64,000 nt of DNA. Source: Pseudomonas sp. QS1027 (GTDB lineage: Bacteria > Pseudomonadota > Gammaproteobacteria > Pseudomonadales > Pseudomonadaceae). The stretch spans positions 62,001-126,000 of the forward strand of contig NZ_PHSU01000011.1 in the NCBI RefSeq assembly GCF_002814235.1, read 5' to 3'. This document shows positions 43,559-52,873 of this stretch, in pieces (position 1 is the first letter of the stretch; every line of letters begins with the position of its first letter). The notes under the pieces were generated by a model. That model ran no database searches and was not told where the DNA came from. It saw nothing but the letters and a program-made list of their open reading frames with translations. The position numbers and the translations under genes were made by a program.

Positions 43559-43798
43559 CGCAGGACAAAACACGAAGCGCGAGGAACCCTTGGGTTTTTT
43601 CCGCGTTTTTTGATTATTTGAGGTATGGTTTTCGCAGGCCAGGGCTCCAGGGCGCCCAAATACAGCGCACACGCCCGGCACAACGCACCAGCACAAAGCA
43701 AAAGCTGTACCAGCCAATCGCAGTGAACCTTCAGCCAAGGCCCGCACTCGAAACCTGCACAGACTTTTCACGGACGCTTTTTCACGGAGATACACCTG

Positions 43799-44113
43799 AT
43801 GGCTCGCAAAACGGCACAGACAGCTCAAGAAGTACTGATGGCTGACTTCCAGACCCTGGTCAGCGACACCGAACGCCTGCTCGAACACACCGCCAGCCTC
43901 GCCGGCGACCAGGCCGATGAGTTGCGCACGCAGATTCACGAAAGCCTGCTCAAGGCCCGCGAAACCCTGCAACTGACCGAAGCCTCGCTGCGCGATCGTG
44001 GCCAGGCGGCGGTCGACGCGACCGAAGCCTACGTCCAGGCCAAACCCTGGCAGTCCATCGGGATTGCCGCCGGTATCGGCTTTATCGTCGGCCTGCTGGC
44101 GACGCGGCGCTGA
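43799..44113 (+). CDS. DUF883 family protein (YqjD/ElaB type)
   Basis: The 104-aa protein is a long amphipathic helix ending in one membrane anchor with a glycine pattern (GIAAGIGFIVGLLATRR). Relatives in E. coli attach ribosomes to the inner membrane in stationary phase. It is the first of three genes in the order of E. coli yqjD-yqjE-yqjK. Confidence 0.88.
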   Translation: MARKTAQTAQEVLMADFQTLVSDTERLLEHTASLAGDQADELRTQIHESLLKARETLQLTEASLRDRGQAAVDATEAYVQAKPWQSIGIAAGIGFIVGLLATRR

Positions 44114-44114
44114 T

Positions 44115-44492
44115 ATGGCTGGGGATGAATCGAGCGGCAGCGGCGCCTCGAGTCGCCGCCTGGGCGCGGCTTTCCTCGGCCTGTTGCACAGCCATGTGGA
44201 ATTGTTCGGCATCGAGCTCCAGGAGCAGAAGGCCCGGACCGTCAGCCTGTTGCTGTTCGCCGGGTTGACCCTGGTGTTCGGCCTGTTGCTGCTGGTGGGG
44301 CTGTCGGCGCTGGTGCTGATCCTGCTCTGGGACACGGCGCGCCTGGCCGGGATCATCGGCCTCTGCGTGTTTTACATCCTGGCCGCGCTGTTCTGCGCCC
44401 TGCGCCTGAAAGCGGCGATCTTCGATGAGTCGTCGCCCTTCCATGCCACCCTTGAAGAGTTGGCCAACGACCGCGAGCGACTGCTGCCATGA
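44115..44492 (+). CDS. Phage-holin-family membrane protein (YqjE type)
   Basis: From ATG 44115 (MAGDESSGSG) the protein has 125 aa and two strong membrane helices (LLLFAGLTLVFGLLLLVGL and IIGLCVFYILAALFCAL). It begins 1 nt after the DUF883 gene and overlaps the next gene by 4 nt. Despite its Pfam name it is a conserved chromosomal gene, not evidence of a prophage. Confidence 0.87.
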   Translation: MAGDESSGSGASSRRLGAAFLGLLHSHVELFGIELQEQKARTVSLLLFAGLTLVFGLLLLVGLSALVLILLWDTARLAGIIGLCVFYILAALFCALRLKAAIFDESSPFHATLEELANDRERLLP

Positions 44493-44830
44493 GCCTGCCC
44501 GAACTGACGCACATCCATACCCGGCGTGACATGCGCAAGGCGTTGATCCGCCTGCGCATGGAAATGCATCGCCAGGAAATCCGCCATGAGTCCCGCGAAC
44601 TGCTGCAACCCTTGCAGCGCATCCGTGGCCTGGGCCAGAACTGGCAGGCCAACCTGGGCCTCAAGCACGCGCCCTTGTGGGGAATCGGCATCGTGACGCT
44701 GCTGGGCTTCATGGGCGGCAGGGGCGCCAAGGGCGGCGGCGTGGACAGTCTGTCGCGCTGGGCACGCCTGGGTGCCAGCCTGTTGCCGCTGATTCGGCTG
44801 GTAGTGCGGGACGGCTCGCCGAAACGCTGA
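44489..44830 (+). CDS. YqjK-like hypothetical protein (113 aa)
   Basis: The protein has a basic, Arg/His-rich helical N-terminal half (RRDMRKALIRLRMEMHRQE) and a short hydrophobic stretch in the middle (WGIGIVTLLGFMGG). It overlaps the preceding gene by ATGA and completes the DUF883/YqjE/YqjK trio. No molecular function is known to me. Confidence 0.75.
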   Translation: MSLPELTHIHTRRDMRKALIRLRMEMHRQEIRHESRELLQPLQRIRGLGQNWQANLGLKHAPLWGIGIVTLLGFMGGRGAKGGGVDSLSRWARLGASLLPLIRLVVRDGSPKR

Positions 44831-44953
44831 TTGTGTGAATCTGGCTACATTCTTGCAATAGCCATACGGTTGAGCGCAAACCTTTGCGCTCGCGCTCAAC
44901 CTCTGCCTTGCCCGCCGCAGCCAGACCCATGAGACCCAGCCCAAGGAGGCACC

Positions 44954-46117
44954 GTGATCGACGGGCAACCGCTCGCCTGCTTTCAGCCGTTCATCGATAC
45001 CGCCACCGGCCGTATCGCCGGTGTCGAGGCCCTCGGCCGACTGCGCCAGGCCAACGGGCAACTGACCTCCGTGGGCCCCCTGTTCGCCGATCCGCGAAGC
45101 CCTTCCGCCGCGCTGCGACGCCTGGACCGGCAGATCCGCGACAACGCCCTCAGCCGGCTGCACGAAGCGCCCCCGGACTGGTTCCTGAGCCTGAACATGT
45201 CGCCGCGCTGGATCAGCCGCCTGAGCAACGGCCAGGCCCTGCCGAGCCTCAAGCAACTGGCGCAGCACAATGTCGATCCACGGCGCATCGTCTTTGAGAT
45301 CACCGAACTGGGGGGCGACAGCCTGCGCCTGGCGGACGTGGTCAAGCGCTATCGAGAGGCCGGCGCGCGCATCGCCATCGACGATTTCGGCGCCGGTTAT
45401 TCGCAACTCGATCGGGTGCTGGCCTTGCAGCCGGACATTCTCAAGCTCGACATGCGCCTGTTCCAGGCCGCGGCCCGCGGCGGCCCCAGCAGCGAAGTGG
45501 TCAAGGCCCTGGCGCAAATGGCGGAAAAGACCGGCTGCTGGATCATCGCCGAAGGCGTGGAAACCGAGGCCGAGCTGAATTTCGCCCTGGAATGCGGCTC
45601 GCGCTACGTCCAGGGTTATCTGTTCGCCAAGGCCGAGCTGGATTTCTTTGCCACCGATGCCTTTGTCGAGCGCTTCGCCGAACTGCGCGAGCGTTATGTG
45701 CAACAGAAGCTGGCCGAACGCGCGCGCCTGATGAACCTGCGCCAGCAACTGGTCGGACTCATGGCCACGCTGCAGAGCTGGGCCCAGGCCCAGGCACCGC
45801 TCAGCCAGCTGCCACGGCCCGACGGCTACCCCTGGCTGCTGCGTTTCTACCAATGCGATCGCCACGGCACCCAACTCACGCCCAATCTGGAATGGCGCCA
45901 CAACGCCTGGCAGGCCGACAGCAGCTACCTGGGCCACAACTGGTCCTGGCGGCCCTACTTCTATCACCTGCTGGCCGAAGGCTGGGATGAACGTCGGCTG
46001 ATCCTCTCCAGCACCTATCGCGACGCCACCAGCAACCAGTATTGCCTGACCGCCGGGCAATTCTTCGACAACGGCCAGCGACTGCTGCTGATCGACATCG
46101 ACGCCGCCGATTTATAA
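44954..46117 (+). CDS. EAL-domain c-di-GMP phosphodiesterase with C-terminal YkuI-like sensor domain
   Basis: AAGGAGG 5 nt before GTG 44954 fixes this start (387 aa). The EAL domain looks catalytically complete: EAL in GVEALGRL, Asn in LNMSP, Glu in [18 protein letters not shown] and EGVETE. After about residue 240, a linker helix leads to a C-terminal PAS-like domain ([31 protein letters not shown]) of the YkuI_C type. It is expected to hydrolyse c-di-GMP in the cytoplasm under control of that domain. Confidence 0.9.
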   Translation: MIDGQPLACFQPFIDTATGRIAGVEALGRLRQANGQLTSVGPLFADPRSPSAALRRLDRQIRDNALSRLHEAPPDWFLSLNMSPRWISRLSNGQALPSLKQLAQHNVDPRRIVFEITELGGDSLRLADVVKRYREAGARIAIDDFGAGYSQLDRVLALQPDILKLDMRLFQAAARGGPSSEVVKALAQMAEKTGCWIIAEGVETEAELNFALECGSRYVQGYLFAKAELDFFATDAFVERFAELRERYVQQKLAERARLMNLRQQLVGLMATLQSWAQAQAPLSQLPRPDGYPWLLRFYQCDRHGTQLTPNLEWRHNAWQADSSYLGHNWSWRPYFYHLLAEGWDERRLILSSTYRDATSNQYCLTAGQFFDNGQRLLLIDIDAADL

Positions 46118-46197
46118 ATTTGCTTGCATGGTTTTGCTTGCAGCCCGGCCCGCTAAACGGGAAGCTGGGGCATCAGTCACCGACGGAGAGCCCCGCC

Positions 46198-47529
46198 TTG
46201 GATTGGCACACCCTGCTTACCCGCGAACGCCTCGGGAAATCGCTGCACAGCCCTGAAGAACTGGGCCGCAGCCCCTTCCACAAAGACCACGACCGCATCA
46301 TCTTCTCCGGGGCCTTCCGGCGCCTGGGGCGCAAGACCCAGGTCCACCCGGTGACCAGCAACGACCATATCCATACCCGCCTGACCCACTCGCTGGAAGT
46401 CAGTTGCGTCGGTCGTTCCCTGGGCATGCGCGTCGGTGAAACCCTGCGCGACGCCCTGCCCGACTGGTGCGAACCGAGCGATCTGGGCATGGTCGTGCAA
46501 TCGGCCTGCCTGGCCCATGACATCGGCAACCCGCCGTTCGGCCACTCCGGCGAGGACGCCATCCGCCACTGGTTCCAGCAGGCGGCGGGACGTGGCTGGC
46601 TGGACGGCATGAGCGTGGCCGAAGGCAATGACTTCCTCAATTTCGAAGGCAACGCCCAGGGCTTCCGGGTCCTGACCCAGCTGGAGTATCACCAGTTCGA
46701 AGGCGGCACCCGCCTGACCTACGCCACCCTCGGCACCTACCTCAAGTACCCGTGGACGGCGCGCCACGCCGACTCCCTGGGCTACAAGAAACACAAGTTC
46801 GGCTGCTACCAGAGCGAACTGCCGATCCTCGAGCAGATCGCCCACAAACTCGGCTTGCCGCAGCTGGAGGAACAGCGCTGGGCCCGCCACCCGCTGGTCT
46901 ACCTGATGGAGGCCGCCGACGACATCTGCTACGCCCTGATCGACCTCGAAGACGGCCTGGAAATGGACCTGCTCGAATACGCCGAGGTCGAGTCCCTGCT
47001 ACTCGGCCTGGTGGGCGACGACCTGCCGGAAACCTACCGCCAACTCGGGCCGCAGGACTCGCGGCGACGCAAGCTGGCGATCCTGCGCGGCAAGGCCATC
47101 GAACACCTGACCAACGCCGCCGCTCGAGCCTTCGTCGAGCAGCAGGATGCCCTGCTGGCCGGGACGCTCTCGGGGGACCTGGTCGAACATATGCACGGTC
47201 CGGCCAAACGCTGCGTGCTCAACGCCAAGGACATCGCCCGCAAGAAAATCTTCCAGGACAAGCGCAAGACCCTCCATGAGATCGGCGCCTACACCACCCT
47301 GGAAATCCTCTTGAACGCCTTCTGTGGCGCCGCCCTGGAACAACACGGCGGGCGCACGCCGTCGTTCAAGCACCGGCGCATCCTCGACCTGCTCGGCAAC
47401 AGCGCCCCCCGGCCCGAGTGGCCGCTGCACGCCTCGTTCCTGCGGGTGATCGACTTCATCGCCGGCATGACCGACAGCTATGCCAGTGAAATGGCCCGGG
47501 AAATGACCGGTCGCTCCAGCCCGGTCTGA
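46198..47529 (+). CDS. dgt: Deoxyguanosinetriphosphate triphosphohydrolase (dGTPase)
   Basis: The 443-aa HD-domain enzyme cleaves dGTP to deoxyguanosine and triphosphate. [11 protein letters not shown] and [16 protein letters not shown] supply the metal-binding His and Asp residues. The start is TTG 46198 ([14 protein letters not shown], read as Met) because GGAGAG precedes it and the length fits the family. In-frame codons further upstream overlap the EAL gene and are not conserved. Confidence 0.92.
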   Translation: MDWHTLLTRERLGKSLHSPEELGRSPFHKDHDRIIFSGAFRRLGRKTQVHPVTSNDHIHTRLTHSLEVSCVGRSLGMRVGETLRDALPDWCEPSDLGMVVQSACLAHDIGNPPFGHSGEDAIRHWFQQAAGRGWLDGMSVAEGNDFLNFEGNAQGFRVLTQLEYHQFEGGTRLTYATLGTYLKYPWTARHADSLGYKKHKFGCYQSELPILEQIAHKLGLPQLEEQRWARHPLVYLMEAADDICYALIDLEDGLEMDLLEYAEVESLLLGLVGDDLPETYRQLGPQDSRRRKLAILRGKAIEHLTNAAARAFVEQQDALLAGTLSGDLVEHMHGPAKRCVLNAKDIARKKIFQDKRKTLHEIGAYTTLEILLNAFCGAALEQHGGRTPSFKHRRILDLLGNSAPRPEWPLHASFLRVIDFIAGMTDSYASEMAREMTGRSSPV

Positions 47530-47706
47530 GACCCTGCCGCCCGCCCCTGGTCAGGGCGGGGCGGTTAGCGGGATAAAACCTACACCGGCGAGAGAATGAG
47601 CTGATTGATCATGGCTTCGGCCCACTGAAATAATTGCTTTCCTCTTATGTCTGCCGCCCACACTCAAGCTGACCTGCCATTCAACAAGCGCCCGATTCCA
47701 GGCATA

Positions 47707-47734
47707 TTTTCCTACACAGCGCCTACCTATGTAG
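47707..47734. promoter_or_regulatory. BvgA/EvgA-like half-sites upstream of the REC-only gene
   Basis: TTTTCCTACA at 47707-47716 and TATGTAG at 47728-47734 are oppositely oriented half-sites related to the operators at 48290 and 48418. They lie about 40-60 bp upstream of the REC-only gene. The match is partial. Confidence 0.3.
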
Positions 47735-47770
47735 CCTTCTCCCGAGTCGACAGGTCGCCCGGAAAACACC

Positions 47771-48193
47771 ATGCCCAAACACAACTTACGCGTGTTGCTG
47801 GTAGAGGATCACCCCTTTCAACTGGCCGCCACCCAGAGCCTGCTCAACAGCTATGGCTTTCACGCCCTGACCCCGACGCTCAACGCCCGGGAAGCCTTGA
47901 GTGCGTTGAGTTCGGCACCTACACCGTTCGACCTGATGTTGTGCGACCAGTGCCTGCCGGACGTCCTCGGGCTGGACCTGATCGAGACCGCCTGCCGCAG
48001 CGGCATGATCAAGCAGGCAATCCTGCTCAGCAGCCTCAGCAGCGAAGAACTCGCGGCCCTCAGCGCCCTCGCGCTGGAGCGACAGCTGCCCTTGCTCGGC
48101 TGCCTGAGCAAACCGCTGAACGGCCTTGCCCTGCAAAGCGCCCTGGGCCTGGACCGCTACCCCCATGAGGCGTGCGGCGGCGCCGAGCCCTGA
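47771..48193 (+). CDS. Single-domain response regulator (REC only, 140 aa)
   Basis: The protein is a receiver domain with acidic pocket E12-D13, phosphorylation site Asp59 (MLCDQCLPD), a Ser in LLSSLSS and Lys in CLSKPL. No output domain follows. It probably takes phosphate from, or gives it to, the HPt domain of the hybrid kinase at 49165, as in other systems with an auxiliary receiver. Its position 333 bp upstream of the BvgA-like regulator supports this, but no direct evidence is visible. Confidence 0.85.
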   Translation: MPKHNLRVLLVEDHPFQLAATQSLLNSYGFHALTPTLNAREALSALSSAPTPFDLMLCDQCLPDVLGLDLIETACRSGMIKQAILLSSLSSEELAALSALALERQLPLLGCLSKPLNGLALQSALGLDRYPHEACGGAEP

Positions 48194-48289
48194 CCCTGCG
48201 GCGAACCTCACCTCGCGCGCCGACGTGACATACCCACGTCTGGCCCCAGCTCCGCCCCGGGGCTGTAGTGGGAAAAACATGCCTACTAG

Positions 48290-48309
48290 AAAGTAGGATA
48301 TTTCCCAAA
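48290..48309. promoter_or_regulatory. BvgA/EvgA-like operator, copy 3
   Basis: AAAGTAGGATATTTCCCAAA matches the copies at 1381, 5907 and 48418 with two changes inside the arms. TTCAAACTT lies about 91 bp downstream, the spacing seen at the second Ig-like gene. Confidence 0.5.
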
Positions 48310-48310
48310 A

Positions 48311-48330
48311 ATTTATAAGACCTTATAAAT
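48311..48330. repeat. Perfect AT-rich palindrome
   Basis: ATTTATAAG-AC-CTTATAAAT is a perfect 9-bp inverted repeat directly after operator copy 3. It may be a further regulator site or a DNA-melting element. Confidence 0.5.
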
Positions 48331-48417
48331 CATTAGCCATTCTGTATAACCACTCTGCGCATACTGAACAGCTCTTCTCTTTCAAACTTGCGCCATCCGT
48401 AAGTCGAAACCCTATTT

Positions 48418-48437
48418 AAAGTAGGAATATTCCTATA
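48418..48437. promoter_or_regulatory. BvgA/EvgA-like operator, copy 4
   Basis: AAAGTAGGAATATTCCTATA contains the perfect palindrome TAGGAATATTCCTA, 91 bp upstream of the regulator start. CTAC-CTCT-GTAG follows at 48438-48449 as a possible weaker site. Positive autoregulation, as in Bordetella bvgAS, is inferred. Confidence 0.65.
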
Positions 48438-48526
48438 CTACCTCTGTAGGGCCTTCCCTTCATGCGCCCGCTTGTCCAACTGAGCTAAGGTTCGCGCTTT
48501 CCAAGCAGCTCGTATGGGACTTTATT

Positions 48527-49156
48527 ATGAACTCGGTTTTTATCGTCGACGACCACCCCGTTGTCCGCCTGGCCATCAGGATATTGTTGGAACAAGAGGA
48601 TTGTTATGAAATAGTCGGGGAAACCGATAACGGTGTCGACGCGATGCAAATGGTCCGCGAATGTATGCCGGACCTGGTGATCCTCGATATCAGTATCCCC
48701 AAACTCGACGGCCTGGAGGTGCTGGCCCGCTTCAATGCGATGAATTCGCCGCTCAAGACCCTGGTGCTGACGGCGCAGACGCCCAACCTGTTCGCCATGC
48801 GCTGCATGCAGTCCGGCGCCTCGGGTTATGTCTGCAAGGCCGAAGACTTGAGCGAGCTCCTGAGCGCGATCAAGGCAGTACTGTCCGGCTACAATTACTT
48901 CCCAAGCCAGGCGTTGATCGGTGCACGAAAAGAGGGGCCGGAAAATCCGGAGATCGAACTATTCAAACTCGTCAACGATCGGGAACTGATGGTCCTGCAA
49001 CTGTTTGCCCAGGGCCGGACCAACAAGGAAATCGCCAAGGGCATGTTTCTCAGCAACAAGACTGTCAGTACCTACAAGAAAAGACTCATGCAAAAACTCA
49101 AGGCCAAATCCCTGGTAGAGCTTATCGAGATGGCCAAACGCAACGCGGTAGTGTGA
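48527..49156 (+). CDS. BvgA/EvgA-like response regulator (NarL/FixJ family), 209 aa
   Basis: The receiver domain starts FIVDDHPVVRLAI with acidic residues D8-D9 and phosphoacceptor Asp54 (VILDISIPKLDG). A LuxR-type helix-turn-helix (LVNDRELMVLQLFAQGRTNK, then EIAKGMFLSNKTVSTYKKRL) forms the C-terminus. Overall shape and the following kinase resemble BvgA of Bordetella and EvgA of E. coli. It starts at ATG 48527, 8 nt of spacer precede the kinase gene, and two copies of a BvgA-type palindrome lie upstream. It is expected to bind the repeated 20-bp element and activate its own operon and the Ig-like/autotransporter genes. Target assignment is inference. Confidence 0.9.
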   Translation: MNSVFIVDDHPVVRLAIRILLEQEDCYEIVGETDNGVDAMQMVRECMPDLVILDISIPKLDGLEVLARFNAMNSPLKTLVLTAQTPNLFAMRCMQSGASGYVCKAEDLSELLSAIKAVLSGYNYFPSQALIGARKEGPENPEIELFKLVNDRELMVLQLFAQGRTNKEIAKGMFLSNKTVSTYKKRLMQKLKAKSLVELIEMAKRNAVV

Positions 49157-49164
49157 GAAAACCA

Positions 49165-52100
49165 ATGCCCATGCGCATAAAGGACTATCTGATGGTGATC
49201 ACAGGCTTGTGCCTGTGCCTGTCAGCGCTTGCAGAGACCCCAAGTGTCACCCACTTCTCATTACTCAGCCGTTCAAGCGCCAGCCACATGGAGGTCGCGC
49301 TGGACAAGGAGCAACGGCGCTGGGTCGAGGACAAGCGCGAGCTGGTGCTCGGCACCTCCGCCCCGGACTACCCGCCTTTCGACATGACCGTCAGCGGCCA
49401 TGACTACGAAGGCATCACCGCCGACTACGCCGGTATCCTGGCCAAGGCCCTGGGCCTGCCGATCAAGGTGCAGAGCTTCGCCACCCGCGAAGCCGCCATC
49501 AGTGCCCTCGAACAAGGCCAGATCGACCTGCTCGGCAGCGCCAACGGCTTCGAGGCGGTGAACAAGAACATCGCGCTCTCGATCCCCTATGCCATCGACC
49601 AGCCGGTGCTGGTCACCCGTGAAGACGAAACCCGCGCCCTGAGCGATGGCCTGGCGGGCATGCGCCTGAGCATGGTCTACCACTACCTGCCACTGGACGA
49701 GATCAAGAGCCTTTATCCCAACGCCACGCTGCAGTTCTACCCCTCCTACCTGAACGCACTCAATGCCGTGGCGTTCGACCAGGCCGACGTGTTCCTCGGC
49801 GATACCATCTCGACCCACTACCTGATCAACAAGGGCTATTTGCGCAATGTGAAAATGGCCAACTTCGGCAAGCACGAGGCCTACGGTTTCAGCTTTGCCG
49901 TGCGCGGTGACAACGCCGCCCTGCTGGGCGCGGTCAACGCGACCCTGAAGGCGATCCCCACCAGCGAGCGCGAGAATATCGCCCGTCGCTGGAGCGCCGG
50001 CAGCGACATCCTGCTGACCGACCACAAACTGCAGTTGACCGCACGCGAAGAGCGCTGGATCAAGGAGCACCCGGTGGTTCGCGTGGTGGTCAACGAAGCC
50101 CTGGCGCCGATCACCTTCTTCGATGCCGACAACAGCTTCCGTGGCGTCACCGCCGACCTGCTGGAACTGATCCGCCTGCGCACCGGCCTGCGTTTCGACG
50201 TGCAGCGCTCGCGCAGCCTGGACGACATGATCAATCGGATCAAAAACAATCAGGCCGACATAATCGCCGCCGTCAGCCCGACCAATGAACGCGAGGACGT
50301 CCTGCATTTCAGCCGGCCGTACATGGAAAACTCGTTCGTGCTGCTGACTGCCAAAGGCCGCGACAACGTCAACAACCTCGATCAGATGCAAGGCCGGCGC
50401 CTGGCGGTGATTCGCGGCAACCCGCTGATCGAGTACCTGCGCAGCGATTTCCCGGAGATCAAGCTGATTGAAACCGACGACAGCCTCCAGGCGGTCGAAC
50501 TGCTCGCCCAGGGCCAGGCGGAGGGCGCGGTGAGTTCACTGGTGATCGCCAACTACCTGATCGCTTCGCAAACCTTCGACGACAAGCTGCAGATCAGCGC
50601 GACCATCGGCACCCAACAGGCGATCTTCGCCCTGGCCACCGCCCGCGGGGCCACGGAGCTGGGCTCGATTCTCGACAAGGCGCTGCTGAGCATCGCCCCG
50701 GACGAACTGGGTATCATCAACAGTCGCTGGCGCGGCTACACCCCATCGTCCGAGAGCTACTGGCGCAACTACCATCGGCTGATCCTGCAGATCGTCATGG
50801 GGGCTGGCGCGCTGCTGTTGCTCTCCCTCGGCTGGAACGCCTACATGCGCCGCCAGATCAGGCAACGGCAACTGGCCGAACGGGCCCTGAGCGACCAGTT
50901 CGAGTTCATGCGCGCGCTGGTCAACGGCACCCCGCACCCCATCTATGTGCGTGATCGCGAAGGCCTGTTGCAGACCTGCAACGACAGCTACCTGCAAGCC
51001 TTCTCGACCAAGCTCGAGGATGTGATCGGCAAGCGGGTCATGGACGCCTACCAGGGCAACGCCTTCGAGGCCCGGGAATACCAGGCCGATTACCAGCGGG
51101 TGATGGACGAGGGCACGGCGCAGATCTGCGACCGCACCCTGCATATCGGCGACCGCCGGATGACCATCTATCACTGGATCCTGCCCTACCGCAATTCGCT
51201 GGGCGAGGTGCAGGGCATCATCGGCGGCTGGATCGACATCAGCGAACGCCGCGAACTGTTCGACGAACTGCGCGCAGCCAAGGATCAGGCCGACAGCGCC
51301 AACCGCGCCAAGAGCACCTTCCTGGCGACCATGAGCCACGAAATCCGCACGCCGATGAACGCGGTGATCGGCATGCTCGAACTGACCCTCAAGCGCGCCG
51401 ACCAGGGCCACCTCGATCGCCCCGCCATCGAAGTCGCCTACAACTCGGCCAAGGATCTGCTGGAACTGATCGGCGATATCCTCGATATCGCCCGCATCGA
51501 GTCCGGCCGCCTGAGCCTGTCCCCGGAACGGGTCAACCTCGGCGAGCTGGTGGAATCGGTGGTCCGGGTCTTCGATGGCCTGGCACGGCAGAAGCAACTG
51601 GACCTGGTGGTGCAGTTGCCCGAACGGCAGAGCATCGGCGACATCCTGATCGATCCGCTGCGCTTCAAGCAGATCCTTTCCAACCTGATCAGCAACGCCA
51701 TCAAGTTCACCGAGCAGGGCCAGGTCACCATCTCATTGCTGATGCAGCCCACCGCGGTGGCGCAACGGACGAACATGACCCTGACCGTCCAGGACAGCGG
51801 CATCGGCATCAGCGCCGCCGACCAGGCCCGGCTGTTCGAACCCTTTGTCCAGGCCGACAACTCCGGCCACCTGGCCCGTAGCGGCGCCGGCCTGGGCCTG
51901 GTGATCTGCCGCAGCCTGTGCGAAATGATGGGCGGCACCCTGAGCCTGTCCAGCGTCCCCGGCGAAGGCACCCGCGTGCTGGTGACCCTGGAACTGGACA
52001 GCCTCGAAGCCACGCAAGGCATCGTCCAGCGCGATCCGGAACTGGCCCCGACGCTGCAGGCGCTGAATGTCCTGGTGGTGGATGACCACCCGGCCAACCG

Positions 52101-52803
52101 CCTGTTGATGTGCCAGCAACTGGGCTTTCTCGGCCACTCGTTCAGCACCGCGCAGAACGGCGCAACCGGCTTGCAGGCGTGGAAAGACGGACATTTCGAC
52201 CTGGTGATCGTCGACTGCAACATGCCGGTCCTGAACGGCTACGAGATGACCCGCCGCCTGCGCGAGCACGAAGCCAGCCATGACCTCCCGGCCTGCGCGG
52301 TGTTCGGCTTCACCGCCAATGCCCAACCCGAGGAACGCACCCGCTGCAAGGAAGCCGGCATGAACGACTGCCTGTTCAAACCCATCAGCCTGACCACCCT
52401 CAACCAGAAACTCGCCGACGTCACGCCACGCCCGCGCCGGGCGGCTTTCAGCCTCGACGGCCTGCGCGCCCTGACCGGAGGCGAACCGCTGCTGATGCGC
52501 CGCCTGATCGACGAGCTGCTGAGCAGTTGCCAGGCAGACCGCGAGGAGTTGCTCGGACTGCCCATCAGCGGCAACCTGATCCCACTGATCGACATGGCCC
52601 ACAAGATCAAGGGCGCGGCGCGGATCGCCCAGGCCAACGAGCTGGTGGAACACTGCACAACCCTGGAAACAGAGTGCCAGGAGGAAGCACCGACAGCGCG
52701 GATCGAAGCCGCCCGGCAGGCGATTGTGCAGGCATTGCTCGAGCTCGAAACGGCCTTGCGCGAGCACACCGACCTGCCGCCGGAAAAAATGCCCGGCCAG
52801 TAG
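49165..52803 (+). CDS. BvgS/EvgS-like unorthodox hybrid sensor kinase, 1212 aa
   Basis: From ATG 49165 (MPMRIKDYLM) the protein has a signal peptide or anchor ending SALA near residue 23. Two periplasmic Venus-flytrap domains follow (about 58-280, TSAPDYPPFDM; about 295-530, NEALAPITFFD), then a membrane helix (about 540-560) and a PAS domain (about 576-700). Next come HisKA with His725 (MSHEIRTPMN), HATPase (about 830-945), a receiver with Asp1017 (VDCNMPVLNG) and an HPt domain with His1146 (AHKIKGAAR). This is the complete BvgS/EvgS phosphorelay layout. ATG 49171 is an alternative start. The ligands of the flytrap domains are unknown. It presumably phosphorylates the regulator encoded 8 nt upstream. 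Confidence 0.93.
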   Translation: MPMRIKDYLMVITGLCLCLSALAETPSVTHFSLLSRSSASHMEVALDKEQRRWVEDKRELVLGTSAPDYPPFDMTVSGHDYEGITADYAGILAKALGLPIKVQSFATREAAISALEQGQIDLLGSANGFEAVNKNIALSIPYAIDQPVLVTREDETRALSDGLAGMRLSMVYHYLPLDEIKSLYPNATLQFYPSYLNALNAVAFDQADVFLGDTISTHYLINKGYLRNVKMANFGKHEAYGFSFAVRGDNAALLGAVNATLKAIPTSERENIARRWSAGSDILLTDHKLQLTAREERWIKEHPVVRVVVNEALAPITFFDADNSFRGVTADLLELIRLRTGLRFDVQRSRSLDDMINRIKNNQADIIAAVSPTNEREDVLHFSRPYMENSFVLLTAKGRDNVNNLDQMQGRRLAVIRGNPLIEYLRSDFPEIKLIETDDSLQAVELLAQGQAEGAVSSLVIANYLIASQTFDDKLQISATIGTQQAIFALATARGATELGSILDKALLSIAPDELGIINSRWRGYTPSSESYWRNYHRLILQIVMGAGALLLLSLGWNAYMRRQIRQRQLAERALSDQFEFMRALVNGTPHPIYVRDREGLLQTCNDSYLQAFSTKLEDVIGKRVMDAYQGNAFEAREYQADYQRVMDEGTAQICDRTLHIGDRRMTIYHWILPYRNSLGEVQGIIGGWIDISERRELFDELRAAKDQADSANRAKSTFLATMSHEIRTPMNAVIGMLELTLKRADQGHLDRPAIEVAYNSAKDLLELIGDILDIARIESGRLSLSPERVNLGELVESVVRVFDGLARQKQLDLVVQLPERQSIGDILIDPLRFKQILSNLISNAIKFTEQGQVTISLLMQPTAVAQRTNMTLTVQDSGIGISAADQARLFEPFVQADNSGHLARSGAGLGLVICRSLCEMMGGTLSLSSVPGEGTRVLVTLELDSLEATQGIVQRDPELAPTLQALNVLVVDDHPANRLLMCQQLGFLGHSFSTAQNGATGLQAWKDGHFDLVIVDCNMPVLNGYEMTRRLREHEASHDLPACAVFGFTANAQPEERTRCKEAGMNDCLFKPISLTTLNQKLADVTPRPRRAAFSLDGLRALTGGEPLLMRRLIDELLSSCQADREELLGLPISGNLIPLIDMAHKIKGAARIAQANELVEHCTTLETECQEEAPTARIEAARQAIVQALLELETALREHTDLPPEKMPGQ

Positions 52804-52873
52804 CACACCTGAGAGCGGACATTGACTATCCTTGGGCGCTGAGCAGTGCACCCAACACCCAGGGAGATTGGCG

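Larger units (their letters stand above)
48194..48526. other. AT-rich regulatory region upstream of the BvgA/EvgA-like regulator
   Basis: The 333-bp stretch drops sharply in GC content. It contains two copies of the 20-bp operator (48290, 48418), the short repeat CCTACT-AGAA-AGTAGG (about 48282), a palindrome at 48311 and TTCAAACTT at 48381. No open frame of note was seen. Confidence 0.75.

Noticed and set aside
39407..44492. Prophage suggested by the holin-like small protein and the phage-holin-family gene
   Set aside because: No lysin, structural, integrase or repressor gene is present, and the 44115 gene is part of a conserved chromosomal trio.
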